Below, in pieces: positions 46,913 through 56,315 of a stretch of DNA of 64,000 nucleotides. Under the pieces are notes generated by a model, which saw only the letters and a program-made list of their open reading frames with translations, had not been told where the DNA came from and did not search any database. How positions within the stretch are numbered: position 1 is the first letter of the stretch; each line of letters opens with the position of its first letter. The stretch comes from Acidovorax facilis (GTDB lineage: Bacteria; Pseudomonadota; Gammaproteobacteria; Burkholderiales; Burkholderiaceae_C). The position numbers were made by a program, and so were the translations under genes. The stretch covers positions 16,932-80,931 of the forward strand of contig NZ_JAMXAX010000010.1 in the NCBI RefSeq assembly GCF_023913775.1, given 5' to 3'.

Positions 46913-46977
46913 GTTTTTTAGGCCGTTTGCGCGCGTCCATCACGCCTGATTAGCTACTGAATAGATAGCATCAAGCT
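46913..46977. repeat. R1-family repeat, degenerate copy
   Basis: TTTGCGCGCGTCCATCACGC and TTAGCTACTGAATAGATAGCATC. It lies between two convergent genes, just after the dehydrogenase stop. Confidence 0.5.
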
Positions 46978-46998
46978 CCACACCCGGGCGCCCCTGCC

Positions 46999-47865
46999 TC
47001 ACACCCGCCCCGCAAACACCTCCGGGCCCAGGCGGGGTTTGCGCGCTTTGCGCTCGAACAGCCACATGCCATACAGCGGCAGCGTCTCGGCCAGTTGCAG
47101 CGGGGCGACCTGCTCTGCCGCAGCCCCCAGCAGTGAGGGATGTGGCACCACCGCCAGCAGGTCAGAGCCCAACACCAGATTCAGCAGGCTGGCAAAGTCC
47201 GGGCAGCGCACGGCCATGTGGGGTGCAGGCATGCGCCGCACGCGGTGTGCCTCGGTCAATACATCCACCGGGCCGCTCACGCTGGGGCCCACACAGGCCC
47301 AGGCCGCGCCCTGCAGCGCTGCCAGCGACCGGGCGCGCGCCAGCGGGTGGTGGCGGCGCGCATAGATCTGCGGCTGCAGCTCGTACAAGCGCCACTGCAC
47401 CACATCCGGGTGGGCAAACTGGCGCGGCCGGGGCGCAATCACGGCGTCGAAACTGCCATGCAGCAGGCCCGTCAGCAGGCTCCCCTCGTCGGTGGTGGTC
47501 ATCTCCAGTGAACGCTGGGGCTGCGGCAGACACCAGGCCTCGTACAGCAACGGCCCACAGACCAGCGCGGCGGAGGCCGTGAGCCCCACGCGCAACCGAT
47601 TGCGGTCCACAGCGGCCCGGCGGGCCTGCGGCAAGGCGTCGATGCGCTGAGCCAGCGGCGCGCCTTCAGCCACCACACGCCGGGCCACCTCGGTCGGCAC
47701 ATACCGGCGCCCGTCCCGCACCAGCAGCGGCGCGTCAAACTGTGCCTGCAGCGCCTTCATGCCCTGGCTGATGGCGGGCTGCGACACCCCACAGGCCTGC
47801 GCTGCGCGCGCAAACGAGCCCTGGTCGATGACGGATTGGAGGTAGTGCAGGTAGCGCAGATACAT
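46999..47865 (-). CDS. LysR family transcriptional regulator
   Basis: 288 residues. N-terminal winged helix (1-60: YLHYLQSVIDQGSFARAAQACGVSQPAISQGMKALQ) and a type-2 periplasmic-binding-like effector domain. Divergent from the SnoaL-like gene with a 93-bp gap, the usual target position for LysR regulators; convergent with the dehydrogenase. Effector unknown. Confidence 0.9.
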   Translation of the reverse strand: MYLRYLHYLQSVIDQGSFARAAQACGVSQPAISQGMKALQAQFDAPLLVRDGRRYVPTEVARRVVAEGAPLAQRIDALPQARRAAVDRNRLRVGLTASAALVCGPLLYEAWCLPQPQRSLEMTTTDEGSLLTGLLHGSFDAVIAPRPRQFAHPDVVQWRLYELQPQIYARRHHPLARARSLAALQGAAWACVGPSVSGPVDVLTEAHRVRRMPAPHMAVRCPDFASLLNLVLGSDLLAVVPHPSLLGAAAEQVAPLQLAETLPLYGMWLFERKARKPRLGPEVFAGRV

Positions 47866-47958
47866 AAGCAGCTTTTATGTATGAGGCGCCATTGTCCCTT
47901 GCCGCAGCCGCCGGGCGCGGCGAAGCTCTGGGCATCTTTCTCCACCACGCTCCTGCCC

Positions 47959-48387
47959 ATGACCACGCCACTCGACACCGTCCGCACCTACCTCGCCCAC
48001 CTGCACGCCAGCCACACCGACGGGTTGATTGCCTGCTTTGAAGACGATGGCGTGGTGCATTCGCCCTTCCTGGGCACCATGCGCGCGAGCGACTTTTTCA
48101 AGAAGCTCGCCCAGGCCTCCAGCGGCAGCGTGATCACCGTGCTGGATCTGTTTGCCTCGGCCCAACCAGAAAGCGGCGGCGCGGTGCGCATTGCCGCCTA
48201 CTTCCGCTACGACTGGACCTTGAACGACGGCCGCGAGGTGACTTTCACCTGCGTGGATGTGTTCACGTTCGACGCGGGCAGCACCCGCATCCGCGACATG
48301 AACATCGTCTACGACACCCATCCGCTGCGCGAGGAAGTGGGCGACAAGTACGCGCCTGATCCAGTCACAACAGTTCCACGCCCTTGA
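47959..48387 (+). CDS. SnoaL/NTF2-like protein
   Basis: 142 residues of NTF2-like fold: VRTYLAHLHASHTDGLIACFEDDGVVHSPFLG and AAYFRYDWTLNDGREVTFTCVDVFTFD are typical of the SnoaL-like group, which includes small hydrolases, isomerases and binding proteins. No signal peptide. Its last 23 bases overlap the metR 3' end on the other strand. Likely under the divergent LysR regulator. Confidence 0.8.
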   Translation: MTTPLDTVRTYLAHLHASHTDGLIACFEDDGVVHSPFLGTMRASDFFKKLAQASSGSVITVLDLFASAQPESGGAVRIAAYFRYDWTLNDGREVTFTCVDVFTFDAGSTRIRDMNIVYDTHPLREEVGDKYAPDPVTTVPRP

Positions 48388-49291
48388 GCGTCACAAAACT
48401 CGTCTCGCGCGTGACCTGCACAAAATCCTGCAGGTACGGCTTGGCCGACAGGCTGGGCAGGCAGGCGGCGTGCAGCTCACCGCGCAGGCCTTTTTCACCG
48501 ATGGGCCGCGCCGTCACATACCCCCGGTCCAGGTAGCTCTGCACCGCCCACAGCGGCAGCGCCGCCACGCCGCGCCCGCTGGCCACCAGCTGCAGCATGG
48601 CCACGGTCAGCTCGGTGGTGCGGCGCGGGGGGCGCACGCCGGCGGGCTCCAGCACCTGGCGGATCAAATCGAGCATTTCGTCGGGCACGGGGTAGGTGAT
48701 GATGGTCTGGTCGGCAAAGTCCTGCGCCACCAGGTGCGGCTTGGCCACCAGCGGGTGCGTGTTGGCCAGCAGCGCGCGGATCTCGAAGCCAAACAGCGCG
48801 TGGTAGTCCACGCCCGCCTCGTCACCATCCACCTCGGACACGATGGCCACATCGGCCCGGCCCTGGTGCAGCAGGCCCACCGGGTCGGCATGAAACCCGC
48901 TCACGATGTCCAACTCCACCTCGGGCCAGCGGGTGCGGAAGGCGTCCATTGCGGGCATCAGCCAGTCAAAGCAGGTGTGGCACTCCACCGCAATGCGCAT
49001 CTGCCCGCCCTGCCCCAGCACCAGGCGGGCAATGTCGCGTTCGGCCCCTTCCACCTGCGGCAGCATCGCGTCGGCCAGCGCCAGCAGGCGTTCGCCCACG
49101 GCGGTGAACTGCGGCGGCACCGATTTGCGCTCAAACAGCGGCTGGCCGTAGCGGTCTTCCAGCAGCTTGATCTGGTGCGACAGCGCCGACTGCGTGAGGT
49201 TGAGCAACTGCGCGGCCCGCACCAGGCTGCCGCTGTCGCGCAGGGCCACCAGCGTGCGCAGATGGCGCACTTCCAGAATCGACTGATTCAT
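48365..49291 (-). CDS. metR: LysR-type methionine regulator
   Basis: 308 residues. The winged helix VRHLRTLVALRDSGSLVRAAQLLNLTQSALSHQIKLLEDR and ECHTCFDWLMPAMDAFRTRWPEVELDI closely follow E. coli MetR. Divergent from metE with a 108-bp gap, the classic arrangement in which MetR activates metE with homocysteine as co-effector. Confidence 0.93.
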   Translation of the reverse strand: MNQSILEVRHLRTLVALRDSGSLVRAAQLLNLTQSALSHQIKLLEDRYGQPLFERKSVPPQFTAVGERLLALADAMLPQVEGAERDIARLVLGQGGQMRIAVECHTCFDWLMPAMDAFRTRWPEVELDIVSGFHADPVGLLHQGRADVAIVSEVDGDEAGVDYHALFGFEIRALLANTHPLVAKPHLVAQDFADQTIITYPVPDEMLDLIRQVLEPAGVRPPRRTTELTVAMLQLVASGRGVAALPLWAVQSYLDRGYVTARPIGEKGLRGELHAACLPSLSAKPYLQDFVQVTRETSFVTLKGVELL

Positions 49292-49337
49292 TATTAATTT
49301 TCAAGTTGATCGACTAAAACTTTCGTTTGAATAATAA
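49291..49337. promoter_or_regulatory. metR-metE divergent region, imperfect inverted repeat
   Basis: TTATTAATTTTCAA (49291-49304) faces TTTGAATAATAA (49326-49337). These AT-rich arms in a GC-rich context are a candidate MetR site, though a perfect TGAA-N5-TTCA box was not found. Confidence 0.4.
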
Positions 49338-49399
49338 ACGAACCCGCGCGACCATCGGTGCCTTCATTGCATTGCTCCATTCAGAAGAAGGAAATCACC

Positions 49400-51778
49400 A
49401 TGTCGCTCGCCGCTCCAACCACCCGCCGCCCCGTGCTCACGCACACCCTGGGCTTTCCGCGCATGGGGGCGCAGCGCGCGCTGAAATTCGCGCTCGAATC
49501 CTTCTGGCGGGGCGACAGCACCAAGGCCGAGCTGCAGGCCACCGCCGCCCAGCTGCGCCAAACCCACTGGCAGGCGCAGGCCGACGCAGGCTTGGGTTGT
49601 GTGACGGTGGGCGACTTTGCTCTGTACGACCATGTAGCCAACCACATCCAGCTGCTGGGCTGCGAGCCTGCGCGTTTTGACTTTGACGCCCAAGCGCCCG
49701 AGCTGGCGCGCTACTTTGCTATGGCCCGGGGCGTGTCGGCCCAAGCTGAAAACCACCAAGGCTGCAGCGCCAGTTGCACAGCCCAGCACCACACCACCGG
49801 CCAACCCGCGCTGGAGATGACCAAGTGGTTCGACACCAACTACCACTACCTCGTGCCCGAGTTCAGCGCCCACACCCAGTTCCACCTGGCCAGCGAGCGC
49901 CTGTTTGCCGAGGTGGCCGAGGCCCAGGCGCTGGGCCACCGCGTCAAGGCCGTGCTGCTGGGGCCGCTGAGCTTCTTGTGGCTGGGCAAATCCAAGGCGG
50001 CGGGCTTTGACCGCTTCAGCCTGCTGGAGTCCCTGCTGCCCGTGTACAAAGCCGCGCTGGCGCGCCTGAAGGCCCAGGGCGTGGAATGGGTGCAGATGGA
50101 CGAGCCCATCCTGGGCCTGGACCTGCCCGACGCCTGGCGCCATGCCTTCGAGCCCAGCTACTGGCAACTCGCCCGCAGCGCGCCCAAGCTGCTGCTGGCC
50201 ACCTACTTCTCGCCGCTGGCCGAGAACCTGCGCCTGGCCTGCCAGCTGCCCGTGGCCGGGCTGCATGTGGACGCCGTGCGCGCGCCCGACGAGCTGGTGG
50301 GCGTGGCCGACTGGTTGCCGTCGCACAAAGTGCTGTCGGTGGGCATCGTGGACGGCCGCAACATCTGGCGCACCGATCTGGATGCGGCGCTGCAAAAGCT
50401 GCGCCCCGTGGCCGACAAGCACCAGGGCGAGCTGTGGCTGGCACCGTCGTGCTCGCTGCTGCATGTGCCGTTCAGCTTAGAGGCCGAAACACAGCTGGAA
50501 GCCGAGGTGAAGTCGTGGCTGGCGTTTGCGGTGGAAAAACTGGACGAGCTGCGCGTGCTTGCCACCGCCTTGTCGCAAGGCGAAGCGGCGGCAGACGACG
50601 AACTGCACGCCGCCCGCACCGCCCTGGCCGCCCGCCGTGCCAGCCCGCGTGTGCACCGCGCCACCGTGGCGGCCCGCATTGCCGCGGCGGCGCCAGGGGC
50701 CGACCAGCGCGCCAGCGCCTTCCCTGCCCGGCAAAAGGCCCAGCGCGCACGGCTGAAGCTGCCGCTGCTGCCCACCACCACGATTGGCTCGTTCCCGCAG
50801 ACGGCGGAGATCCGCGCCGCACGCGCCGCCTTCAAGCGCGGGGCACTGGATGCGGCCCACTACCAACAGAAGATGGAAGCTGAAATTGCCCTGGCTGTGC
50901 GCAAGCAGGAAGCCTTGGGGCTGGACGTGCTGGTACACGGCGAAGCCGAACGCAACGACATGGTCGAATACTTTGGCGAGCAACTCGACGGCTTTGCCTT
51001 CACCGCCAACGGCTGGGTGCAAAGCTATGGCTCGCGCTGCGTGAAGCCGCCCATCATCTACGGCGACGTGGCCCGCCCCACGCCCATGACGGTGGCCTGG
51101 ACCCAGTACGCGCAGAGCCTCACCGCCAAACCCATGAAAGGCATGCTCACCGGCCCCATCACCATTCTGCAATGGAGCTTTGTGCGCGATGACCAGCCCC
51201 GCGCCACTACGGCCGACCAGATCGCCTGGGCCATCCGCGACGAGGTGTGCGACCTCGAAGCCGCCGGCATCGCCATCATCCAGATCGACGAGCCCGCCAT
51301 CCGCGAAGGGCTGCCGCTGCGCCGCGCGGGGTGGAAGAGCTATCTGGAGCGCGCCACGCGCGCCTTCCGCATCAGTGCCAGCGGCGTGCGCAACGACACG
51401 CAGATCCACACCCACATGTGCTACAGCGAGTTCAACGACATCCTGCCCGCCATCGCGGCCATGGATGCCGATGTGATCACGATTGAGACGAGCCGGTCGG
51501 ACATGGAGTTGTTGCAGGGCTTTGGGGACTTCAAGTACCCGAACGAGATCGGCCCCGGCGTGTACGACATCCACTCGCCCCGCGTGCCTGGCGTGCAGGA
51601 GATGGCCGCGCGGCTCGAAAAAGCCGCCGAGGTCGTGCCCGTGGAGCACCTGTGGGTGAACCCCGACTGCGGCCTCAAGACCCGGGGCTGGCCCGAGACC
51701 GAAGCCGCCCTGCGCCACATGGTGCAGGCCGCTCAGGAAGTGCGCGAGCGGTTGCTGGAAGAGGCGGCGCTGGCCTGA
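49400..51778 (+). CDS. metE: cobalamin-independent methionine synthase
   Basis: 792 residues. Transfers the methyl group of methyltetrahydrofolate polyglutamate to homocysteine. Catalytic zinc ligands H672 and C674 (HTHMCY) and C757 (NPDCG) keep the E. coli spacing. [14 protein letters not shown] and [11 protein letters not shown] are conserved. Compared with E. coli MetE, about 20 residues are added after MARG (about 112-136), containing C122, C126, H119, H130 and H131, ahead of [13 protein letters not shown]. The ATG at 49400 follows AAGAAGG. Confidence 0.96.
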   Translation: MSLAAPTTRRPVLTHTLGFPRMGAQRALKFALESFWRGDSTKAELQATAAQLRQTHWQAQADAGLGCVTVGDFALYDHVANHIQLLGCEPARFDFDAQAPELARYFAMARGVSAQAENHQGCSASCTAQHHTTGQPALEMTKWFDTNYHYLVPEFSAHTQFHLASERLFAEVAEAQALGHRVKAVLLGPLSFLWLGKSKAAGFDRFSLLESLLPVYKAALARLKAQGVEWVQMDEPILGLDLPDAWRHAFEPSYWQLARSAPKLLLATYFSPLAENLRLACQLPVAGLHVDAVRAPDELVGVADWLPSHKVLSVGIVDGRNIWRTDLDAALQKLRPVADKHQGELWLAPSCSLLHVPFSLEAETQLEAEVKSWLAFAVEKLDELRVLATALSQGEAAADDELHAARTALAARRASPRVHRATVAARIAAAAPGADQRASAFPARQKAQRARLKLPLLPTTTIGSFPQTAEIRAARAAFKRGALDAAHYQQKMEAEIALAVRKQEALGLDVLVHGEAERNDMVEYFGEQLDGFAFTANGWVQSYGSRCVKPPIIYGDVARPTPMTVAWTQYAQSLTAKPMKGMLTGPITILQWSFVRDDQPRATTADQIAWAIRDEVCDLEAAGIAIIQIDEPAIREGLPLRRAGWKSYLERATRAFRISASGVRNDTQIHTHMCYSEFNDILPAIAAMDADVITIETSRSDMELLQGFGDFKYPNEIGPGVYDIHSPRVPGVQEMAARLEKAAEVVPVEHLWVNPDCGLKTRGWPETEAALRHMVQAAQEVRERLLEEAALA

Positions 51779-51790
51779 CGGATCCCCGGT

Positions 51791-52744
51791 TCAGCCCGCA
51801 GTGCGCTTCATCTCGGCCAACTTGACCAGCACTTGCAGCGCGTGGTTCAGCGGCGTCGGCACTCCCAAGGCGGCGCCGCGCTTCACCACGTAGCCATTCA
51901 GGTGGTCGATCTCGGTGGGTTTGCCACGCGCCAGGTCCTGCGCGGTGGACGAATACTGCCCGGGCATGGTGCTGGCGATGCCGCGCACGGCCGCCTGCAC
52001 ATCGCCCGGAATCGTCACCCCGTCGGCTGCCGCCACGGCCAGGCATTCGGCCACGATGTCGGCAATCACCTGCGTCACGCCGGGCACCTGCACCAGCGGG
52101 CCATAGGGCTGCTGCGACAGGGCCGACAGCGCGTTGTAGGCACTGTTGAGCACCAGCTTGGCCCAGAGCGCCCCGCGCACGTCGTCTGACACCTGGGTGG
52201 GAATGCCCGCCGCCGTCAGCTGGCGGGCCACCTCGTCGCTGCGCGGCGAAGGTGCAATCACCAGCTCGCCCCGGCCATGGTGCACCACATGCCCGGGGCC
52301 GCCCATGGCAGTAGCCACATAGACCACAGCGGCTGCCACGGGGGTGCTGGCGTGCAGCACGGCGCGCACGCGCTCGTCGTTGTCCACGCCGTTCTGCAAG
52401 GTCAGCACCAGCGCGCCGGAGGCCAGGTGGGGGCGAATCTGCTGCGCCGCGTCTTCCGAGTCGGACGACTTCACGCAGAACAGCACCACGTCTGCGCCAT
52501 GCACCGCGCTGGCCTCGGTGCTGGCCGCCAGGGGCACTTGCACGTCCATTTCCGCCGTCTGCAGCCGCAAGCCGTTGTCCCGTATCGCCAGCACATGGGC
52601 CGGCCGCCCGATCAGCGTGACGGCATGGCCCGCCCGGGCCAGCAAGGCGCCAAAGTAGCAGCCTACGGCGCCCGCGCCCATCACAGCAAAACGCAGCGGT
52701 GGGATGGCGGAAGGGGCGGATGCGAGCAAGGGAGATTCGGTCAT
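51791..52744 (-). CDS. panE: 2-dehydropantoate 2-reductase family protein
   Basis: 317 residues. Reduces ketopantoate to pantoate with NADPH in CoA synthesis. GAGAVGCYFGALLARAGH is the nucleotide motif; the conserved lysine lies in LWAKLVLNSAYNALSAL and the glutamate in PTEIDHLNGYVV. Paralogs are common in Burkholderiales, so an unrelated ketoacid is possible. Convergent with metE. Confidence 0.87.
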   Translation of the reverse strand: MTESPLLASAPSAIPPLRFAVMGAGAVGCYFGALLARAGHAVTLIGRPAHVLAIRDNGLRLQTAEMDVQVPLAASTEASAVHGADVVLFCVKSSDSEDAAQQIRPHLASGALVLTLQNGVDNDERVRAVLHASTPVAAAVVYVATAMGGPGHVVHHGRGELVIAPSPRSDEVARQLTAAGIPTQVSDDVRGALWAKLVLNSAYNALSALSQQPYGPLVQVPGVTQVIADIVAECLAVAAADGVTIPGDVQAAVRGIASTMPGQYSSTAQDLARGKPTEIDHLNGYVVKRGAALGVPTPLNHALQVLVKLAEMKRTAG

Positions 52745-52859
52745 AGGGCAGTCTGCAGGCTGAATCAGCGGGTGAATGAAGGTTTGAGCGCGCATGGTAT
52801 CGCCCTATACCCTTACACGGAGAGAGTGAGGCCGGCAGAGCACTTTGCTTTCACGCCCC

Positions 52860-52882
52860 GATTGGCGCAAAATGCGCCAATC
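52860..52882. promoter_or_regulatory. palindromic operator of the toxin-antitoxin genes
   Basis: GATTGGCGCA, AAA, TGCGCCAATC: perfect 10-bp arms. It abuts the AGGAG of the antitoxin gene. A palindrome in this position is typical of autoregulated toxin-antitoxin promoters. Confidence 0.75.
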
Positions 52883-52893
52883 AGGAGATCGCC

Positions 52894-53241
52894 ATGTCCG
52901 CCACTGCCTTTTCTTCCGTCAAGCTCCCCGCCCACCTGGTGGAGCAGGCCCGCCAGGCCGCGCAGCCCATGCGCCGCTCGGTGGCCAGCCAGATCGAATA
53001 CTGGGCCACGCTGGGCCAGATCGTGGAACACACGGGCCTGAGCGTGCAGGAAGCCCGCAGCGCCATCGAGCAGTACGAAGCCGCAGCGGCGCGCACCGCC
53101 ACCCTGGCGGCCCCCACGTCGGTGGATGCCCTCACCGCCCGCCTGCTGGCAGCCCAAACGCGCGGCACGCTGGCGCAGCGGGTGCGTGAGGTTGTGCTGG
53201 AGAACCAGGCCAAAGCCGCCACCCCTGTCGCCTCACACTGA
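52894..53241 (+). CDS. ParD-like antitoxin
   Basis: 115 residues. MSATAFSSVKLPAHLVEQARQ and RSVASQIEYWATLGQIVEHTG form a ribbon-helix-helix-like DNA-binding start of the ParD-like antitoxin family; the C-terminal half (helical, Ala-rich) would bind the toxin. A palindrome lies upstream. The stop is followed directly by the toxin ATG. Confidence 0.85.
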   Translation: MSATAFSSVKLPAHLVEQARQAAQPMRRSVASQIEYWATLGQIVEHTGLSVQEARSAIEQYEAAAARTATLAAPTSVDALTARLLAAQTRGTLAQRVREVVLENQAKAATPVASH

Positions 53242-53889
53242 ATGGTGCCCCCCGCCCAGCAGCCCTTCTCACCGCCCCGCCACAACACGCCACCCCGCTG
53301 GTTCCACCTGCTGGCAGGCCCGAACGGCGCGGGCAAATCCACGCTGTACCGCGCCCTGGTGCGCGAAGGCATCCTGGGTCCGCCGCTGGAGTTTGTGAAC
53401 GCCGACCTGTATGAACAGGCGCACCTGCAGCACATTGCTGACCCCGAAGCCCGGTCCGAAGCCGCCCGCCAATGGGCCGATGACCGCCGTGCCACCCTGC
53501 TGCGCGAAGGCGCAGACTTCGCCAGCGAAACCGTGTTTTCGCACCCATCCAAACTGGCGCTGATCGAAGAAGCCCAGCGCTGCGGCTACACCGTGGCCCT
53601 GTACATCGTGGCGCTGGACGACCCGGCCCGGCTGCTGGCCCGCGTGGCGCAGCGCGTGCGCGAAGGTGGGCACCCGGTGCCGCCCGAACGCATCCTGGCC
53701 CGCTACCCCCGCACCATGGACAACCTGGCCCAGGCCGTGCGGCAGGCGGATGTGTCCTATCTGTATGACGCTGCCGAAGCCACCGGCACCAGCACCGGGC
53801 CGCAGCTGGTGGCCGTGTGCTCCCCCGCCCAGGTCACGCCCTTGGCCCAGCCGCTGCCCGCCTGGGCGCAGCGCCTGACCGGTCAATAG
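53242..53889 (+). CDS. zeta-toxin family kinase
   Basis: 215 residues. P-loop GPNGAGKST (26-34), then FVNADLYEQ with D55 as the candidate general base, and SETVFSHPSKLALIEEAQRCGY. This fits the chromosomal zeta-toxin-like family, which phosphorylates UDP-N-acetylglucosamine or related sugars. Starts immediately after the antitoxin stop (no intervening base), indicating coupled translation. Toxicity has to be assumed from the family. Confidence 0.87.
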   Translation: MVPPAQQPFSPPRHNTPPRWFHLLAGPNGAGKSTLYRALVREGILGPPLEFVNADLYEQAHLQHIADPEARSEAARQWADDRRATLLREGADFASETVFSHPSKLALIEEAQRCGYTVALYIVALDDPARLLARVAQRVREGGHPVPPERILARYPRTMDNLAQAVRQADVSYLYDAAEATGTSTGPQLVAVCSPAQVTPLAQPLPAWAQRLTGQ

Positions 53890-53996
53890 CCGATACGTCC
53901 ACGCGCTGCACGGGCCTGCGCGGGCGGCCCACTCTCATCTGCTGTACCGTCGGCTCAATGCCAAATTGGTCCCCTGCGCACGTCTGTATTCATCTA

Positions 53997-54015
53997 TAGC
54001 TATCCCTTTGATAGC
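53997..54015. repeat. R1-family fragment (second hairpin only)
   Basis: TAGCTATCCCTTTGATAGC: GCTAT and ATAGC arms around a 7-base loop. Located in the 215-bp space between the toxin gene and the marR-emr operon. Confidence 0.55.
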
Positions 54016-54068
54016 AATCATGACCCCGTAAAAACCCTGATTACATCGCGGGTGTTATCTATTTGCCA

Positions 54069-54090
54069 AGACAATCATTGTCTAGTCAAT
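54069..54090. promoter_or_regulatory. overlapping inverted repeats upstream of marR-emr operon
   Basis: AGACAATCATTGTCT (54069-54083) overlaps ATTGTCTAGTCAAT (54077-54090). MarR proteins bind such short AT-rich palindromes; the position just before the marR ATG fits autorepression of the efflux operon. Confidence 0.7.
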
Positions 54091-54104
54091 TAAATTCACC
54101 CTCC

Positions 54105-54617
54105 ATGACTTCCCACACCTCCTCGCCGTCGCAGCCCAGCCCAGGCTTCTACAGCCCCCACCAGCTTCAGCCCGAAAACAGCGTGGGCTACCTGATGCGC
54201 AAGGTGATGACGTCCATCCGCACCCAGGCCGATGCGCAGCTGTCCACCCACGACCTGACCTACGCCCAGTGGTTGCCGCTGTTCAAGATCTCGCGCTGCC
54301 CCACCACCACCGTGGCCAGCCTGGCGCGGGACCTGGAGACCGACCCGGCCTCCATGACCCGCGCGCTCGACCGCCTGGAGGCCAAGGGCCTGGTGGCACG
54401 CGAGCGCTCCACCACCGACCGCCGCGTGGTGCAACTGGCGCTCACCCCCGAGGGCGACAAGGTAGCCGCCCAGGTGCCCCCGGTGCTGGCCGACGTGCTC
54501 AACGGCCACCTGAGCGACTTCACCCATGACGAATGGCAACTGCTGCTGCGCCTGCTGCGCCGCATGCTGGCCAATGGCGAAGCGCTGCGCCAGCAGCGCG
54601 GCGCAGACGCCGACTGA
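54105..54617 (+). CDS. MarR family repressor of the efflux operon
   Basis: 170 residues. Winged helix with SLARDLETDPASMTRALDRLEAKGLVARERSTTDRRVVQLALT. First gene of marR-OMF-emrA-emrB, like EmrR/MprA. Overlapping inverted repeats precede it. A Ser/Pro-rich N-terminus of about 30 residues comes before the family core. Confidence 0.9.
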   Translation: MTSHTSSPSQPSPGFYSPHQLQPENSVGYLMRKVMTSIRTQADAQLSTHDLTYAQWLPLFKISRCPTTTVASLARDLETDPASMTRALDRLEAKGLVARERSTTDRRVVQLALTPEGDKVAAQVPPVLADVLNGHLSDFTHDEWQLLLRLLRRMLANGEALRQQRGADAD

Positions 54618-54676
54618 ACGCGCAGTCCACACCGTTTTCCTCCACACAACACCCCAAAACCATTCTGGAGAACCCC

Positions 54677-56131
54677 GTGAACACCCCATCCCCCCTGCCC
54701 TCTACCCGCTTGGCCCTGGCCGCCCATTTCGCGGTATCGGCCCTGGCGCTGGCCGCTGCGCTCCTGCTGGTCGGATGCGCCAGCCCCGGCACTGCCCATA
54801 CGCCGCTGGCGCAGACCACCCCGTCGGCCGTGGGCTTGAACGCCGCAGCCACCGACACCGCCGCCCCCAGCCAGTGGTGGAAAGCGCTGGGCGACGAGCA
54901 GCTCAACACCCTGATCGACCAAGCCCTGCAAGGCAACCCCAGCCTGGCCGTCAGCCGCGCGCGGCTGGAGCAGGCCGTGGCGCTGAGCCAGGTGCGCGAG
55001 GCCGCCAACGGCCCGCAAGCCACCCTGGGCGTGGACGCTACCCGCCAGCGCTACACCGCCAACGGCCTGGTGCCCGCGCCGGTGGCAGGCAACACCTACA
55101 ACAGCGGCACCGTGCAGGCCTCGCTGAGCTGGTCGCCCGACTTCTTTGGCCAGCACGCCGCCGAGCTGCAGGCCGCCCTGGGCCAGGCCCGCGCCGCCCA
55201 GGCCGATGCAGCTGCCGCCGCCAACACCTTGGCCGCCCAGGTAGGCCGCAGCTATGTGGCGCTGGCCCGGCTGGTGGCGCAGCGCGATGTTGCAGTGCGG
55301 GCCCTGGCCCAGCGCGAGGAGCAACGCAAGCTCACCCAAGAGCGCACCTCTGCAGGCCTGGACAGCCAGGTCGAATTGACCCAGGCCCAGGCCGCTGTGC
55401 CCGATGCCCGCACACAAATCGAAGCGCTCGAAGAGCAGATCACCCTGGGCCGCCGCCAGCTGGCCGTGCTGACCGGCCAGGCGCCCGACGCGCTGCCCAC
55501 GGTCACGCCGCAACTCGCCGCACTGCAACCCACCGCCGTGCCCGAGGTGCTGGGCGCCGACCTGCTGGGCCGCCGCCCCGACGTGGTGGCCGCGCGCTGG
55601 CGCGTGGAGGCAGCGACGCAAGGCGTGAACAGTGCGCGCAGCGAGTTCTATCCCAACATCAACATCGGCGCGTTCATTGGCCTGAACTCGCTGGGGCTGG
55701 ACCGGTTGTTCAACGGCAGCTCGCGCCAGATGGGTGTGACGCCCGCCCTGCGACTGCCGATCTTCGACGGCGGCCGCCTGCGCGCCCAGCTGGGCGGCCG
55801 CGCTGCCGAGCTGGACGCCGCCATCGCCCAGTACAACGCCGCCGTGTTGGATGCGGTCAAGGAAGCGGGCGACGCCGTGGCCTCCATCCAGTCGCTTACC
55901 CGCCAGCAGGCCTTGCAGGACGAGGCCGTGGCCAGCGCCGAAAAAGCCTACCGCTTTGCGCAGGAGCGCTACCGCGCAGGCCTGGGCAACTACCTGGTGG
56001 TGCTCTCCACCGAAAGCCAGGTACTGGCCCAGCGCCGCCTGGCCGTGGACCTGCGCGCCCGCCAGCTCGACACCCGCCTGGTGCTGATGAAGGCCCTGGG
56101 CGGCGGCTGGACCGATGACACGGCGGTATGA
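54677..56131 (+). CDS. outer membrane efflux lipoprotein (NodT/OprM family)
   Basis: 484 residues. Lipoprotein signal with LLLVGC, then two OEP repeats: WWKALGDEQLNTLIDQALQGNPSLAVSRARLEQA and GADLLGRRPDVVAARWRVEAATQGVNSARSEFYPNI. This is the trimeric outer-membrane channel for the EmrAB pump. The start is GTG at 54677 behind TGGAG. Another open frame covers the same span but lacks family motifs. An R2 repeat follows the stop. Confidence 0.93.
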   Translation: MNTPSPLPSTRLALAAHFAVSALALAAALLLVGCASPGTAHTPLAQTTPSAVGLNAAATDTAAPSQWWKALGDEQLNTLIDQALQGNPSLAVSRARLEQAVALSQVREAANGPQATLGVDATRQRYTANGLVPAPVAGNTYNSGTVQASLSWSPDFFGQHAAELQAALGQARAAQADAAAAANTLAAQVGRSYVALARLVAQRDVAVRALAQREEQRKLTQERTSAGLDSQVELTQAQAAVPDARTQIEALEEQITLGRRQLAVLTGQAPDALPTVTPQLAALQPTAVPEVLGADLLGRRPDVVAARWRVEAATQGVNSARSEFYPNINIGAFIGLNSLGLDRLFNGSSRQMGVTPALRLPIFDGGRLRAQLGGRAAELDAAIAQYNAAVLDAVKEAGDAVASIQSLTRQQALQDEAVASAEKAYRFAQERYRAGLGNYLVVLSTESQVLAQRRLAVDLRARQLDTRLVLMKALGGGWTDDTAV

Positions 56132-56134
56132 AAC

Positions 56135-56250
56135 ACCCCCTGAGCCGCTTCGCGTCTTCCCCCTCTCTCGCTTCGCGGGAGGGGAACGCACCCAGTGGCC
56201 TGGCAAAGCCAGTTCCACGGGTGCACTGGCCTCGGCCGCGCCCGTTGCGT
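56135..56250 (+). repeat. R2-family GC-rich repeat behind outer-membrane factor gene
   Basis: CCCCCTGAGCCGCTTCGCG starts 5 bases past the stop; CCCCCTCTCTCGCTTCGCGG and a GGGAGGGG arm form a hairpin. It lies inside the efflux operon, between the channel and emrA. Confidence 0.85.
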
Positions 56251-56315
56251 AAGTAGCTGGCAAGGCCCGACCCGATCAAAAACACATAACAACACATTCC
56301 TGAAAGACCACCGCC

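Noticed and set aside
49292..49399. Cobalamin riboswitch or canonical MetR box before metE
   Set aside because: The region is too short for a cobalamin riboswitch, and no perfect TGAA-N5-TTCA was found; only an imperfect inverted repeat is reported.
54526..56118. 530-codon frame overlapping the outer-membrane factor on the same strand
   Set aside because: Alternative frame of the same DNA, Arg/Pro/Gly-rich; the lipoprotein signal and OEP repeats are in the other frame.
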